Below are positions 39,801-53,642 of a stretch of DNA of 64,000 bases, in pieces. A program made the position numbers and the translations under genes. This DNA is from Lates calcarifer (lineage: Eukaryota > Chordata > Actinopteri > Centropomidae). The stretch is from contig NC_066843.1 in the NCBI RefSeq assembly GCF_001640805.2, forward strand, positions 9,821,686-9,885,685, written 5' to 3'. The notes beneath the pieces were generated by a model. The model was not told where the DNA came from and made no database searches. It worked only from the letters and a program-made list of their open reading frames with translations. Every line of letters begins with the position of its first letter. The stretch's first letter is position 1.

Positions 39801-42800
39801 CACAGTAGACAGTCGCAGAAGGGTGGGGCCCATGTGCCTATTACTGTGGCACCAGACCTGGCAAGGCAGCGCAAAACAGTAGAGCCTTTTAGATTTAACA
39901 CATACATGAGTACCTTAACCCCATGATCTTACCAGTGATCATTTGAACAGTGATCATTTTGCGTAAGTGGAGAGGTGAAGGTTCGATTGCTTCATTGCTT
40001 CCACAACAAGAGTACCTTAATCTCAAATCCTCAAAAACTATGTGAAACTCAAGACAGCATACACTTGATTAAGTCACTGGAAAAATGTTTTATGGCATGG
40101 AAGTGCACCATCCCCTCTTACCAACTACAGCCATACATGACATCCCATAATTTGAATCCTGTCATTCTCAGTGGTAGTGTATCACTAAGACAACATCTAT
40201 ATAAGCCTGTCCTCCCAGTGAACTGTGCTCTGTGCTCTGACGAAGCGAAGGGGAACAACAGCCCTCATGGCTATGGGACAGGTAAATTGCACTGCGAGAC
40301 AAGGGGCTGTTTGTGTGAGACAGAAACATGACACGTTCTGATGCAGGAAGTGAGGTTTTTTTTTTCCCTCCCACTGTAAAATAAAGAATTAAACCCTGGG
40401 AAGAGGGAGCATTATAGAAACAATACTGGCACCTTTGTGTCTGTGAAGGTGTTAGAACAAGGTAATGTATGATTGACAAGCAATATGTTCCCAAGCCATG
40501 CATGTCTCATCATGTGTAGAGCAGTACAGTTTGTACAACAGAGGGATATTACCATTCAAAACTGTATGGTACAACAAAATTGCCCTTGGAGCTTGCCCAG
40601 GCAGTAACTGAGCTGTGGATGTGTAACAGTCTTCTGTGTGCAAGTCACTGCAGAGCAGACATGGGAGGAAATCTAAAGTTCTCTTCTTACTTCTTTAATT
40701 TTACTTCTTCAATTGCTTGGCATGTTGTTGAACTGGGCAACATTATCAGCCTGAATACTAGAAAGCAGGATCCAGCATGCATAATATCTAATTTGCAGGA
40801 TTCAGCTATTTTATTTTGCGCCACTGCCACTTATCAGCTTCCCCTCTTGTCCCCTGAGAAAAGTCCTTGTGTCTCTGAACATGTAAACTAACACTGCCAT
40901 CATCCACAGTAAATCTCTGTGTCTTTATGGCTGTCTCAAGTTAATGTAAAAAAAATACTTAACGTCCAGTGTAACAAGACGGTGATTAAGAAATCTGAGG
41001 GTTGTAGTTCCCTCTGAGAAAACTATAGGTTTGTCTTACCATATAGCCCTGTTTGGCAGCATTGCTGTTATGCTAACATATCACGTCATGGCACCATTTT
41101 GTAATGCCAAGATGCAGAAACACTAATGATTTGTACTGTGTGGGAAAACTGCTGCAGCATGCATGGATGGGATCTTGAGAGATTCAAAGATGAGTAATAT
41201 ATGACCGTGATATAGATACCATATGTTTCCCCCGCCTCTCTACGAGACCAGGGGGTTGAAGGATGATGAGGTGCTAGGACGTCAGATCCTTGACACTCAA
41301 AAAGCTGGGTGATAGAGGAGAGGAAAGGAAAGAGATGGAGAAAAGAAGGGGATAGAAGGTATGGGTGCTGAGAGAGATTCAAAGACAGTTCCCATACATC
41401 ATGCCAAGTACTAGGCTGGGGCATGCAGTCTATGACCTCACTGCTCTGTGGCGGGGTAGAGCTGCTCGGCAACCTCACTGCATCAGCCCCTCCACTTTTG
41501 TGGTTTTGTTTGGGACGGATCAAGAAAGCCCAAATGGAGCACAGAACATGGAGGTGGGCTGGGAGCCCAAAAATGAGCTGGAGCCCGCCAAGTGCTTGTG
41601 GTCGTCTAGTCAGGTCAACCCTGGTCAGGGCTGAACATCGCCCCATCCATCCAAGCAAAGAAGGCTTACCCCTGGCTTGTGGAATGACTGCGTCACAAGT
41701 GAGAAACCCCTCTTTCTGACCCAGACCCTTAGTCTGTGCAACCCCTTTGGACCGAGCTGCCATGCTGCTGTACTGGTGCAGAAGCTGGAGCCGGAACAAG
41801 GACCACAGCCAACTGGCTATGGAGGTGGAACCGCTGCTCTAACCCTGCACTAATGTGAAAAGTAAGGCTGTATGTGAGAGCAAGGGGAAGGACCATTTTG
41901 GGATTAGGGCACAGTACCCTTTAGTAGTTTAGTGCTGATAGAATACATCCTGCTGGGATACAAATGAGGGGAAAAAAGAAGAATGATGGGGGATAAATGT
42001 CTGAGAAACAAATGTGCTGGGCAAAAGAAAAGGTGTTTCAATCGTAAATCTCAACTCATCCTCTGGTAGCCATTCTAGACGTGTGAAACACTTAAGCAAA
42101 CCAAGAACTGCAATTTTAAGTACTACACTTGGCCATAACTTGACAACATATAGTAGATATCATTTTTCAGTTGACAATTTTTGCCCTGTTTTCTGAGTCA
42201 TAACTTAACTGATGAAATCTGTGTGCAAATGTGAGTTTGTTGGCGAGCGTACAAACAATAAACAGAGCTAGCTGTAACATCTGATTTGTACATTCCTATC
42301 CACTAGTAATGAGATGTAAATGTATAAACATTGACGTTGTTTGCCTGATTAAATTAGCCTGTTAATTACCTAACAGCTATGTTGTAACTCTATTTTCCTA
42401 GCTCATTTGTTTGATATCATTTGTGCCCCCAGCACAGATCTATACAGTGGACCTGCCTATTTAAACTACACTGTGTTTTTAGGAGATGTGTGATGCATGA
42501 TGTATAGAGATAGAGAGATTAAGTGGTTTACGTGTGAATTGATCTGTAGGTTGGAGAATGTTCATGGGATGTGTGGCAGCATTCACGTCATGCTTATATT
42601 AGAAAGCTCTTTCTCTCTTTGTAACTTTTATTCCTCTCCCACAGAGCTGAACTTTGTCCAGCAGCTCTATCTAGCTCTAGCCAGGATGCTAACCAGTCCC
42701 AGGTGCTGTCAGAGCTAGGCTAACACAGTAGGCCCACCTAGACTGCAAGGCCTTGGGTTTCACCTCAAACCGCAGGCAGCCCTCACTCAAAGACCCAAAA

Positions 42801-45639
42801 CTATACCATAAAAGTGTTGTGGCTAAATCGGGCTAGCCCTTGTGCAAGCACATCCTGTCAGGCGTTATAAATCTATCTGCATTTCCATCATGCAGTATGA
42901 ATCTCAAACATATTTCAAAGTTATATTGACTGAGTTTGTTTGCTCTTGTTAAATCCCCTGTAAGCTTTTGAACAAAGGGGGTTGCTCAACACTCCCTGTC
43001 GACCAGAAGGGCAGCAAATACAAGATTAGCATGATGAAGGGATGAAAACCTGAAATCAAGCAGGCCCTTTCAAATCTGGATATATTTGTTGTCTTTTGTA
43101 AACCCTATCTTGCTGAACCTGAATTAAGTTCTTTCCCCAAACTTCCTGCATTACCCACAGTGCTGCCTGTTTCTATTTGAGGTGAACTTGATGTATCTGG
43201 TTGATAAAAATTAAGATGCAGAACTACTCTCATTTTTCTTTGGAGCTGTTGGTCTGAACGCTGTCTACATATTTTTTACTCTACAAAACCACAGAAATGC
43301 AACATCAGTCAACAGACTATACATGCTGTGTGCTGTTGAAAGGTAAAGTAAGACAGCTGCTACTTTAATGCTCATAATTCTCCACCGCTTTTGTGTTTGT
43401 CAGGTGTTGGTATTTGGCCATGCAGGCAAATGCGGTCCGCACACTGGCTTAATGGCCATTTGCCAGCAGTGTGTGAGGGCAGTGTGGTTGCAGACACAGG
43501 TAGGTGAAGGGAGGGGTGCAGTGGCTACGTGCCTGCAAAGCGGTTTTACAGGGGCCAGGCTATGGGGGCGAGAGAGAGAACAGGAGGAGGGAGGACATGG
43601 AGGAGAGGATGGACTATGATAAATCTCCTATACAGCACACTAAGCTCTGCCACCATGCTGTGCATATAGATACGCATTATGCACAAGTGCATATGAATAA
43701 CAAGCTAAATAACACGTAATCCCTTCCATATCACATCCATCGCAGCCCTCCCTATGTGCAAACGGTCATGTAAACTCCCCTCTGCCTCACCTACAACCTC
43801 TTGTGCACCTTCCAACCCTTATCTCTCATTCCTCCCCCTTTCCTCCTCTCCTACAGTTAAAGCTACCACCTTCTACGAAACCAGCGGGTCTAGATAGCAG
43901 CCAAAAGGCCTTGATGACATCATTGTTTCCACAGCTACTATCGCCCCCCATTACCCAAAATCCTGTTCGGCAGTGTCATTATCTCACCTGGCATCAGGCC
44001 CATGATTTGTTGCCTGTGCGTCTTGCCACTCCCCCCCACCCACCCCCATTAAAATACACAAGCATGTACGCACACACTCACACTGCCACCTCTACCCTGG
44101 AGTCAGAGCCAAATCCTGCAGCAGGCAGCACTGTGAGAACATGTCCCCACACATCCACTTTCTTGGAGGCCATTTTAGCTTGTTTAGCTTGTCTAAGCCT
44201 GAGCAGAGGAGACAGTACAAAGCTGTTCAGCATTTGTGTTCTGATACGGCTGGGATCTTTCTGATATCACTTTACATCAGCGACACCATGCAGTGAAATG
44301 CACATGGAATGGTATACATCTCTATGACCTCAGCTTTAAGACAAGAATTATGTCACCGTGCCAAGCCGATCCCACCCCACAGCTGCAACGGTACAGTTTT
44401 TGGCCTGTATTGGGACACAAATCAGCAGTGCAAGCCGTCAAAGACACAGAAATATGCCCCCACGCCTCTAAAAGAGAATACAATTGAATCATTGCAGGCG
44501 ACACATCTCTACTCCAACATAATGAGGTAATTCCCCTCATCTTTTTATGCCTTTCTCCCCTAACCAGAGTTGTATCACCTCATCTTAAATGTTTTGATGA
44601 ATCTGCTGGGTTCTTATCTCTCTTGCCTTTTGTTGCTACATGGCAGGGTCAGCCACAGGCTAACTGATGTCATCAGATTTTTTTTTTTTTTTTTTTTGGT
44701 GGCGTCTTTATCAGCAGTAATCTTCTTCAGCTACTGTTTGCTTTTCAACCCCACACAGAGACGAGATTCTTGTCAGCACTCATACATGACATCATGAGTG
44801 AGAGGCAGCTCATTAGGGTGTGAGTTGTTGAGGAGGTAGGACTGTGTTATTTGTCTGCAAGGCACAAAGAGAAGCAGAGATACAGCATGCGAGAATCAGA
44901 GGAGAGGCAGAGCACACAGTAGGCCATGAGTTATGGGGAAATGAAACATAAGCTCCCTTTTAAAGCCACGTCCTGTGGAGAGGAGCCCTACAGAGACAGG
45001 GGTAGAGGCCTTTGGTGCCCTCTGCCATCTCTTTGACAACAAGGACCCATCCTTAACCCTTAACTAATAAAAGGATCTGTATAATCATGCAAACCACATT
45101 AAAAGGCTGCACTGCTAATATCAAACTATTACTGTTCAGCTAGCATCAATATTAAAGAAATGTTTGAACATGTAGGTAGACACAACATGTTTTGGGTAAG
45201 GCTATTTTTATATTGTGGTCATTTAAAAGTGAAAGAGAACCTAAATAAATGACTAAATAAATCTCTTTATTCAGACTGTCTATACAGCTGTAACAAGACT
45301 CTATCTTGACATGTTGATTACACATGTATGTCTCATTACAAACGCTGTCCAACTTGATTAGTGGGTGATGTGTGACTGTGTGGGTGAGTAACCATGGAAG
45401 ACAGAACATGAAAAACAAGTGTTGCACAAGTATTAAAAAAGAAATATCAAGCACTTCCGCTCATGCACTTTTGGCACACATCCATTCATTGCACAGAAAG
45501 TGTTTGGCTATGGAGGCTGCCTAGCAATCAGATGATCCATTTGTGTGTGCATGGGAGAGAAAGACAAACATTGCACTCAGTTTGTGTTTAACAGTCATGT
45601 TGACATGTTTCAAGAAAATATGTGTGTCTTGTCCTCTGT
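36869..45639. other. Gene-poor DNA
   Basis: No gene is supported with confidence. Small (CA)n runs lie near 37323-37349 and 39644-39660. A run of 20 T lies at 44678-44697. The long minus frame at 41086-41799 is discussed among the findings. Confidence 0.5.
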
Positions 45640-45900
45640 CGTGCAGGTGCAGGGTTCAAAGAGAGGGAGGGAGGAGCCAAAGTGCTGCACGGCATTACGT
45701 TGCGAGGAGGCAGTGGGTGGTAGGGGTGGAAGTGCAGCGGAGATAATCCCCGGCTTTTGCCCTAAGCCCTGTGCACGCTGGGCAGATCAGGGACTGAGGG
45801 AGGAGTGGTGCTACCCCGTGGCAGTCACCCAGCCCCGAGCCTTCCACCTGACCAGCCTGGCAGCCCTGCAGCCTGCAGGCTTGGAGACTCAGCGTTAAAC
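45640..45900. promoter_or_regulatory. GC-rich block of unknown role
   Basis: This stretch is clearly more GC-rich than its surroundings. A plus-strand frame crosses it and ends at TAA (45896-45898) with several cysteines (KCCTALRCEE, FCPKPCARW, EWCYP). No signal peptide, domain or solid splice pair confirms a gene. A possible acceptor CTGTCGTGCAG lies just upstream (to about 45647). It could be a regulatory element, an exon of an unknown transcript or chance. Confidence 0.25.
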
Positions 45901-47469
45901 TTCGATCAAGAGCTGCTGAACGCTTGTGGCTAAGTCTGGCTGGACAGACTTGGAGCCTGTTGTTGACCTTGTCCTAAACTGCCCCTGTCCACTCAGCATT
46001 AGCGTGCTCTGAATTTTCTTTCACATGCAGCCATTTCCTGATCACCTCAAATGCTTCATCACACATAGTATTTGCAAATAAGTGTCTTGAGGCGTATAAT
46101 AATAGCTTTTGTTACTACTGAGTGAGGATGAAGTGTCCTGTGTATCAATAAGCAGAACAGAGGAGGTCAGTGGGTTAATGTGTTCAGTATGGCTGTCCGT
46201 TTGGCCCTAGGGGGAGATGAAGTTGAGAGGTTAACCCAGGGGTCAAAAGGTCAGGTAACCCCAGAGCACTACTCCAGGCCAAGCCCCGATTCAGCTGGAG
46301 ACCCTGAGGAGAGTCCCCTTCAACCCACACATCACCCTGCATGCAGTTGGGAGCACCAGCTGTTGAGAGGAAAAACCGAGGGAAGGAAGGAGGGAGAGGT
46401 AAAAAGGGAGCTCAGCTGACAGGATGTGCTCCAGTCCCAAGGCACTCTTTCATTCCCATTCATCCATCCCACACTCTGTGTTTGTTATCAATCATACTAA
46501 ACAGTCTCTATGTTCATTCAAAGCTATTTCCCCCCCAGAACAGCAAAGTTTTAACATTTTATGTAGTCTTATAAAACGGCGATAAATAATGGCTTTAAAT
46601 GGCTTTAAATGACACCAATTTCTGCAGAAGTTCTGGATGTGAAACCGAAAAAACATTGTGGCATCTCAGTTAATTGGTCCCCCCCAGTGGCAATAAACTG
46701 TGGCTCTTCCTCAGCTGGTCACAACCTCTCTGTAACCCCACCACCACCGCTGTCATTATGGCCATCACAAGAGCTCTAATCATGTGATATGCAAAGCTTG
46801 GCTCCAGCTGTGAAGCCACAGCTTCACACCCATGTCCATCGGCTCACTGAATGACTCCAACATCCCCTGATTGTAAACACATAAACAAGAAGCTTGCACA
46901 TTGCTATGCTGGAGGGATGCTTTCAATAGTTAAGATGACTGTTTCCCCAGTCTAGACCACAAAGTCACTGTCACTTCCCTCTTTACATTGTTATGAATAA
47001 CTCCCTCTCTTGCTTTCCCTCTCTTCAGGGGAGTTCCTAGGTGCTTTAAATGAATTCAGGGGGTGAAATGTGAGAAGACTACATAAAAACAGGAACTTGA
47101 CTGAGGTGTATTTAGTAGTTTGATTCTCAGTATATGTATAAGTCAAGTGTGAGTACAGCAGTATGATCAGACTGGATTTGAGATATATCTCTTATGTGTA
47201 GTCTTTAAGGTTGCGCCAGAGCCCACCTTTTCAAGTGGCCAGGCACAGTACACAGAACCATGCCCGGGCACTGTACGGCATGATCACACTAGGACCAAAC
47301 ATGCTCAGGCATGGTAGGGATCGCCTCGATTGAGTACACCTTAAGATGTGAACAAAGGTTGTGTAGCTCTGAGTGAGAAAAGGCTATTTTGATTTCGAGT
47401 ATGCTACTTTCTCACAGGACAGAAAAGCAGAAAATGAGAGGACTACAGTTAGAGTGCCTTCACACACTA
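45901..47469. other. Noncoding DNA
   Basis: Nothing recognisable except a short 11-bp tandem duplication (GGCTTTAAAT units) at about 46588-46612. Confidence 0.55.
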
Positions 47470-47760
47470 TTTGTGGTTTCTAATTAGTCCACAGGATATT
47501 TGTATTATATCGCAGGAGAAACTGGGCCTAATCCCAACAGGTGCCAAATTACTCTCACCTGCAAAGATGACAATGTCATTCAAACTGCTTCAGGTGGAGA
47601 TGGGACTAATTGCTAAAGGCCTTTCTCAGGAGGATTCAACGTGGGAATGCTTTTTGTTCACCAGTGAGCACAATAAAACTTTTCACATTTTCTATTCATG
47701 GAAAGAGCTGAATCACACCATGCAGGCATTTGCTGAAAGGTTGTTCTGAAATGCACCTGA
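47470..47760. promoter_or_regulatory. Candidate enhancer
   Basis: Unique sequence with paired E-box-type words (ACAGGTGCC near 47538, TCACCTGC near 47557, TCAGGTGG near 47591, GCACCTGAC near 47753), TAAT cores and ACAATG/CAATAA SOX-like words. A 92-codon plus frame covers it, but no domain is seen. E-box clusters suit mesodermal or neural crest factors; this is inference. Confidence 0.3.
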
Positions 47761-50700
47761 CAGAAGCACACAAACAAAAGCAACAAAGGCACAATTAGAA
47801 GTTCCTGCATTTTCTCAAGTTGAACAATATACAGAATCAAACAGCCAGTGTACTGGTCAGCATTTTGTCACAACCAGATTTTCAGAGGAGGCTGGGAGGC
47901 ACCCAGCCCTTGATCCTGCCCTCTCACAAAAACATGTCCCCAGAGAGAGGATGCATGGAGCTAGCCCCTGGAAAATTTTGCACAGTCTTGACTCAGTCAC
48001 ATCGGGCACCCACCCTACAGCACAGCTCACTGTCAGCGATTGATGTGTGTTCATACAGGCCCCAGAAAATCAAAACGTGCCTCAGCATATGAACATGTAA
48101 CACAAAACATCCATATTCATCGTGCTTGGCCTTTTGGACTGAAAAGGGGGGTTTTTAGCGCTCCACTTTGCCTGATCAGGTCATATTATGTGTCGTAATG
48201 TTGCCACTGACAGATGCTACCACTGCACTTTACTCCACAACTCACACTGCCTGGACAAAGGCCAGTGCAATGCTTCTGGACATCCAAATTCCCTTAAATG
48301 AGTGAATTCATGTTTGTTTCTGAGCACAGTGAAAGTAACCTCTGGGGAGTAGCTCAGCTCAGTCCTGTGTTGTTTTAGCAAATGGACTTGCTGAGTCGTG
48401 TCCAGACACTTCAGCACTGCTAAAATGTGCAGAGCTTTACTTCTAGAAATATTGTACAGATGTTCTGAAAATGTCCATAAAATGTTAAAATGACTTCACA
48501 GACATTGAAATTAGCATCATCATTTGGAGGACATTAAAGCGTCACCACTGTAGAATCAACCAATAAAAATCCTTGATGCCTACTCTGCCCCATAAATAAG
48601 TTTTTTAAATTTCCACTACATATTGATCTAAACTTAGCTTTTGCAACATTTCCTCATTTTCCCTCAACTGAAGAGTTTTTGACCACTAGTAGTGCTATGG
48701 AGTAATGTAAACAGAAACTCCAAAGGGCACCTTTAATGATAAAAAATATAGACATCACAGATGTCATTTGTCATTTGCTTGCCATATTCATGTACACTGT
48801 GCCACCATATTTTACACATCATCATATCAAAGTACATTTAAGTCAGAAGCAGAAAATTCAGGAGAGGAAGTTCAAATGATAAAAACATTGAAATACTGTC
48901 ACCAATGTATATGTACAAAAGATCTATAATCTACATCAGGTTCTGATGATCTTAAAATAGGTCTATAGCTGTTTCTTGATAATGTGAGTTTACAGATAAT
49001 GTGTGAATTTCATAATTATATAATATTCTGCTCATCTCGTTCAAGACACAACGTGAAATGAACCATAAATGGATTAAACATGATATACTCTGAAGAGTTA
49101 TGAATAGCGTTGACCCCGGCACTCTCAAAAAAGTAGGAAGCGTTTTAAATTTCTGGCGAGGACAAGAACATTCTGGGGCTCTCTGATAAGATCGCACACC
49201 GTCAACTTTCTGGGCTACATTTCAAGCGTGATGAACAGGAAGACAAAGCTGCCTTTGAAATACAAACACAAGTGAAGAAAAACCCTGAGTCTGCAGTATT
49301 TTGATCATCCTCTGTTTCAAGATAAAAAGCAGGCCTAATTTAGTCTTGGATTCCTCAGATTTCTGCTCACAGGATGCACCATGGATTTAACCTTTACCCT
49401 GTTTGGTGTTATATATTCACTCATGTATATATAACACCAAACAGTGTGTGACAAGAGTCATAACAGTATTTTGTTTTGCAGTCAGAATATTTAATTTGGC
49501 CTGTAGCTTACTTTTCATTGTATTACATGTATTCTGGTTGATTAAAAGCATGCCATGGTTGGCGACAGAAGGTGGGAAAGGAGTAGATGGTGTTGATTTT
49601 CTCTATGTGTTATGTCCTTGGCTGTGTGGATTGTGCAAATCAGAGGTGTGTGTCGGTGCTGAGGGCCTCTCTGTGTGTGTAAACAGGGCCTACCTACACT
49701 GGCAGCTGATAGCTATCGACCAGCCCAGACTCAGGAATGACAAGGTCTCATCTGAAGTTGGGGTTGTCTATGTGAGATACATGTCTGTGTATGTGTGTGT
49801 GTGTGTCTCTGGGTAAACAATAACTACAGGATGTTTTAGTTACTCTCTGTTAAAATCTCCGGAAGAATGGGTTCAGATTTTGTGCAGGGAGACGTGGGAG
49901 AGTCGCCTGCACTGCACACAGTGCTGCTGCATAAGTGACACACCGCCACCATCTTGTCTGTCCTATCATTGTGATAGATGGTCGTGTGAGTTCTAGTTGT
50001 TCCTCACCCTTCTGCAAGCTCTACACATCAAGAAACGAAATTCAAGTGCTGCATGTAAAAAGGAACTTTGTGTGTGTGTGGGTCAAGGGGTCACCCCTTT
50101 CCCTGACCAGAGGATTCCTGCAGTGTGGGATGCAGTAAACTGTCAGATCTGTTAGGACTAAATGATGAGATTCTGATGCTTTATACAATGTAGTAACACC
50201 TTATAACTGCAAAAGGCAAACACTGGTGCAAAATCACTCGACTGGTGCAAAATCATCAGAAATTAGTCAGTACTACAGAGGCTTCAAAATCTGCTTTACC
50301 TACTTATTCAACAGCAGCAATCAACTGTTTAAAGAGATACAGATATTTGGGTTGTGAAAAAGCACAGTCAAGTCAGTAAAATCTATGAAACTATGCAGGA
50401 TGTGAGAAATGGTTTTGAGGAAAAGGCGTCAATTTATCACATGTGAAACAGGCAGTGTTTTTGTCATAAATTTGCATATCTTCTTTTTGCACACTTCACA
50501 TGTCAGCATATGATTTTCACTTCTGCTTTGTGGGGGAATTGTTTAGATTATCTGCTTGGAAATATTGCCTGAGATATTTTATCTTTTAAACAAAATAACG
50601 GTAATTTGAAGTTTTAGTAATTAGTAGAAATGTGTTTATATTTTTATTTGCAGAGCTTGTAATGCTGCGTCTATAGTGCACAAATAATGTGGACAACTTA

Positions 50701-51109
50701 TTGTGACATTTCTTTGTGACAGCTTCACATGAAGACATAATTTATTCGAACAATTGACAGGCTGACACCCTCTGTCTAAATTCACCAGTGGCATAATGAG
50801 ACATCTCTATCTGACTGTGTTTCCCAAGGTAAACTCCAGAATATCACTAGGCTTTCTAGCGAAGAGGACTAGTACTAACCTGACCTTTGGCTTGACATTT
50901 CTTTCACAGAGAGAAGAAATGAGCAACACTGCTGGGGAAAATGCACCTCTAGAAATTTTAGTGTCTTCCATTTAAAAGTGATCCTTCCTCTTTGCCAATC
51001 AGTAAAGGTCAAGCCACTAAAGCTGCTGTGCTGCTGGAAAATCATCAGATTTCTGGTGAAAAGAGGGGAAACATTTTTTTTTAATCATTTGTCATAATTT
51101 CTCCCCCGT
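47761..51109. other. Noncoding DNA
   Basis: No gene is supported. A perfect hairpin at 49399-49444 is listed separately. The frame at 49403-49816 (137 codons) begins inside that hairpin and has no recognisable domain. Confidence 0.55.
49399..49444. repeat. Perfect 18-bp inverted repeat (hairpin)
   Basis: The arms CTGTTTGGTGTTATATAT (49399-49416) and its exact reverse complement (49427-49444) flank a 10-base loop. No mismatch is present. It could be a remnant of a palindromic or MITE-like element or a structured RNA; no target-site duplication is evident. Confidence 0.9.
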
Positions 51110-51360
51110 TAGACAGATTTGGCTCGACAGGGCCAGTCGGCAAAAGTTCAAACGTGGTGTTCAGCGGAGCCGGGAGTGACATTCTCACCGAGGCGGGGGG
51201 ACAACCCAGAGCGTTTGAGGTGGTCTCTCAGCTGGAATTCTGAATCAAGGAGTGAAATGGCCTGTCAGAGTGATGTATGATGCAGAAGGGACAGAGGGCT
51301 GGCATCCTGGACTTGAGAACGTCTACCGTGCCCCTTCATTTCACGCAGACAGGCAGGAAA
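51110..51360. promoter_or_regulatory. Candidate regulatory block
   Basis: GC-richer unique sequence that stands out from AT-rich flanks, with a CATTTCACGCAGACAGG segment and no coding potential. Assignment is by composition only. Confidence 0.2.
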
Positions 51361-53606
51361 CACGCATGCATGTGAATTCTTTTACTGTCTCACACGTCCA
51401 TAGGAAAAAATAAGATATACTTAAAGCAATGCTGTAAATTAAGATGAAAGGATGAGGGTGTGAACTTGCTGCTACTCTGCACTGGCTGTAATTCACTTAT
51501 CTAAAAAAAAAAAAAAAAAATCCCATCACAGTGCGACCGAAAACATAAAATCCACATGACCCATGACTTAATCAGGGATAAAATGTTCATGATTACTGGC
51601 CTTACTTGCAATGATGTATCATATAGTTCCTCTCTCTATAAATATGTCTCTTCTTGTAATCACTTCTCCAGAGACCAGACACAAAGGAAAGGGAAATACA
51701 GCTCTGAATCAAACTGTTCTGGCTCATAAGGTCAAGCTCACATTATCTTTATCATAATTGAAAGTAAACCCACGCTGCTCTCCACCTCGCTGCCTCTCTC
51801 ACTCTCGCTCTCATTACAACCTCTTGGCTCTTCTGGTAACGCCATGATTTCCATCTTGGCTTGACACCCCCCCCCCCTCCTCTTCCATCCTGCCCAACCC
51901 CACCCCCCAAAACTCTCCCACACCCCCTTGCCCCCGCCCCTCGCCTTGCCACTGCCTCTCTGCATTGATGCTGATAATTACCACTGAATGGATCTGCAGA
52001 TTCCCATGGATGTCAGCGGAGCCTTTGGCCTGTTCTGCCGCTCCCCTCCCTCCTCCACCTCCTCATCCTCTCCTGCTTCCCGAGTCTCCCCTTCTCCTTC
52101 TCAATGGGGGATTAAGAGAGAGGGAGAGAGGCGAGGGATGGAGAGGGTGAAAGAGGGTGCTTGCCCAGACTGAGGGATGGTTTGCCATGCAACTGCCTCA
52201 TCTATGTCACCTTGCCAATCAAGGCTGTCACCCTGGATAAACCAGAAACACTGCTGCGTGTTTTATGATTTTTGGGAAGCCCATAACCTTAATGTCACTA
52301 TCAATTTGCTGTTGATGTATTGATAAAGTTCTTACTTGGGAAAATATGGTCATAATAAACTCAAGGTAAATCCCATGACACATTAGAAAGTGAAAACCTG
52401 TTGGAAAATGGGTTACCTCTATAAAGAACAATTGTGGAAAATATAGAGAAAGGGGAAAGTAGTGGATTCCCACCATTTCTCCAGTGCAAGCAGAGCTGAG
52501 TGGATCGACGTCATGGTCACTGGGAGCCCACGCACCCTCAGCATGCCAGAGGTAACCGATACCCCGTCAGCGCTCATCCAAGCTCGAAAACCCACTAAAG
52601 CTATGCTTTCTTCCAAGGAAGTCCAAGGAGGGGCCAACCCGGCACACCACAGTTAATCACATCACACCACAGGGAAAGCATGAAGACTGCAGAGAGGGGC
52701 ACTTTAAAGTGGGTAAGAGAATTGGCATGATGCACAAGATAAAGACAGAAGGCTGTATGGGAAGAGCAAAAAGGAGAGTTATTTTATTTTGTCCATTAAA
52801 ACCAGTATGTACCAGAACAAGTACCACCATGCATCACATGTTACTCTTTAAGTAACGTCCTGAAAACGTGGACCTTTTCCAAGACCAAGTGGTAATTGTG
52901 TCATTTTTTCTTCGGATGCAGCCCCAATTTGAGGAAATGGTTTGGAGTGCGCTTAAAGGCGTCTATGCTGCAGGAGTGTTTGGAACCAACAAGGTTTGGC
53001 TCCGGGCTGCATGTCAACCTCACTTCAAATTATCCTCATTAACGACAATTCCAAGGGGAAACGGCCATTTGTATGTGTGTGATACTCTGGTGAACAGGGC
53101 CTGTAATAGTCCTGGATGCACACCAGCATGAAAAGTGGCATTTATTAGTCAGGGTCACAGGTTGAACCGAACTGAGCCAGGCAGCCAATAGCAGCTCTCC
53201 TGGCTCTGATACTGTGGGAGAACCCACAGATTTGTTACTTGACGTCATAGTCCGATGAATGGAGGAACACCCCAATTACTGCCCTTTTTCAAACTGTGGG
53301 GACATAAAAAAGGGGGAGAAAGAGCTTATCTGTGAAAACATGTCATGTACCTCTTTGGCTTTCATTTTCAAACTTGGAGAGTTAAAATAAAACTTTGATT
53401 TTAAAAAATCTGAGAGGATATACTAATATACCAAAAAAGGAATCATGCAAATAAAGGTGAAAATCAAACTTTACCATGGGCAGATAAAAACGGCGTGAAT
53501 CCTCTGCACTGCCACAATGCCTTCATCAATTACAGAAAATTAATCATGGCTTGCAGGGCTGTGCCTTCATGCCTCCCCAAATGCCCCCACATTTTCCATC
53601 TCATGA

Positions 53607-53642
<36 letters not shown>

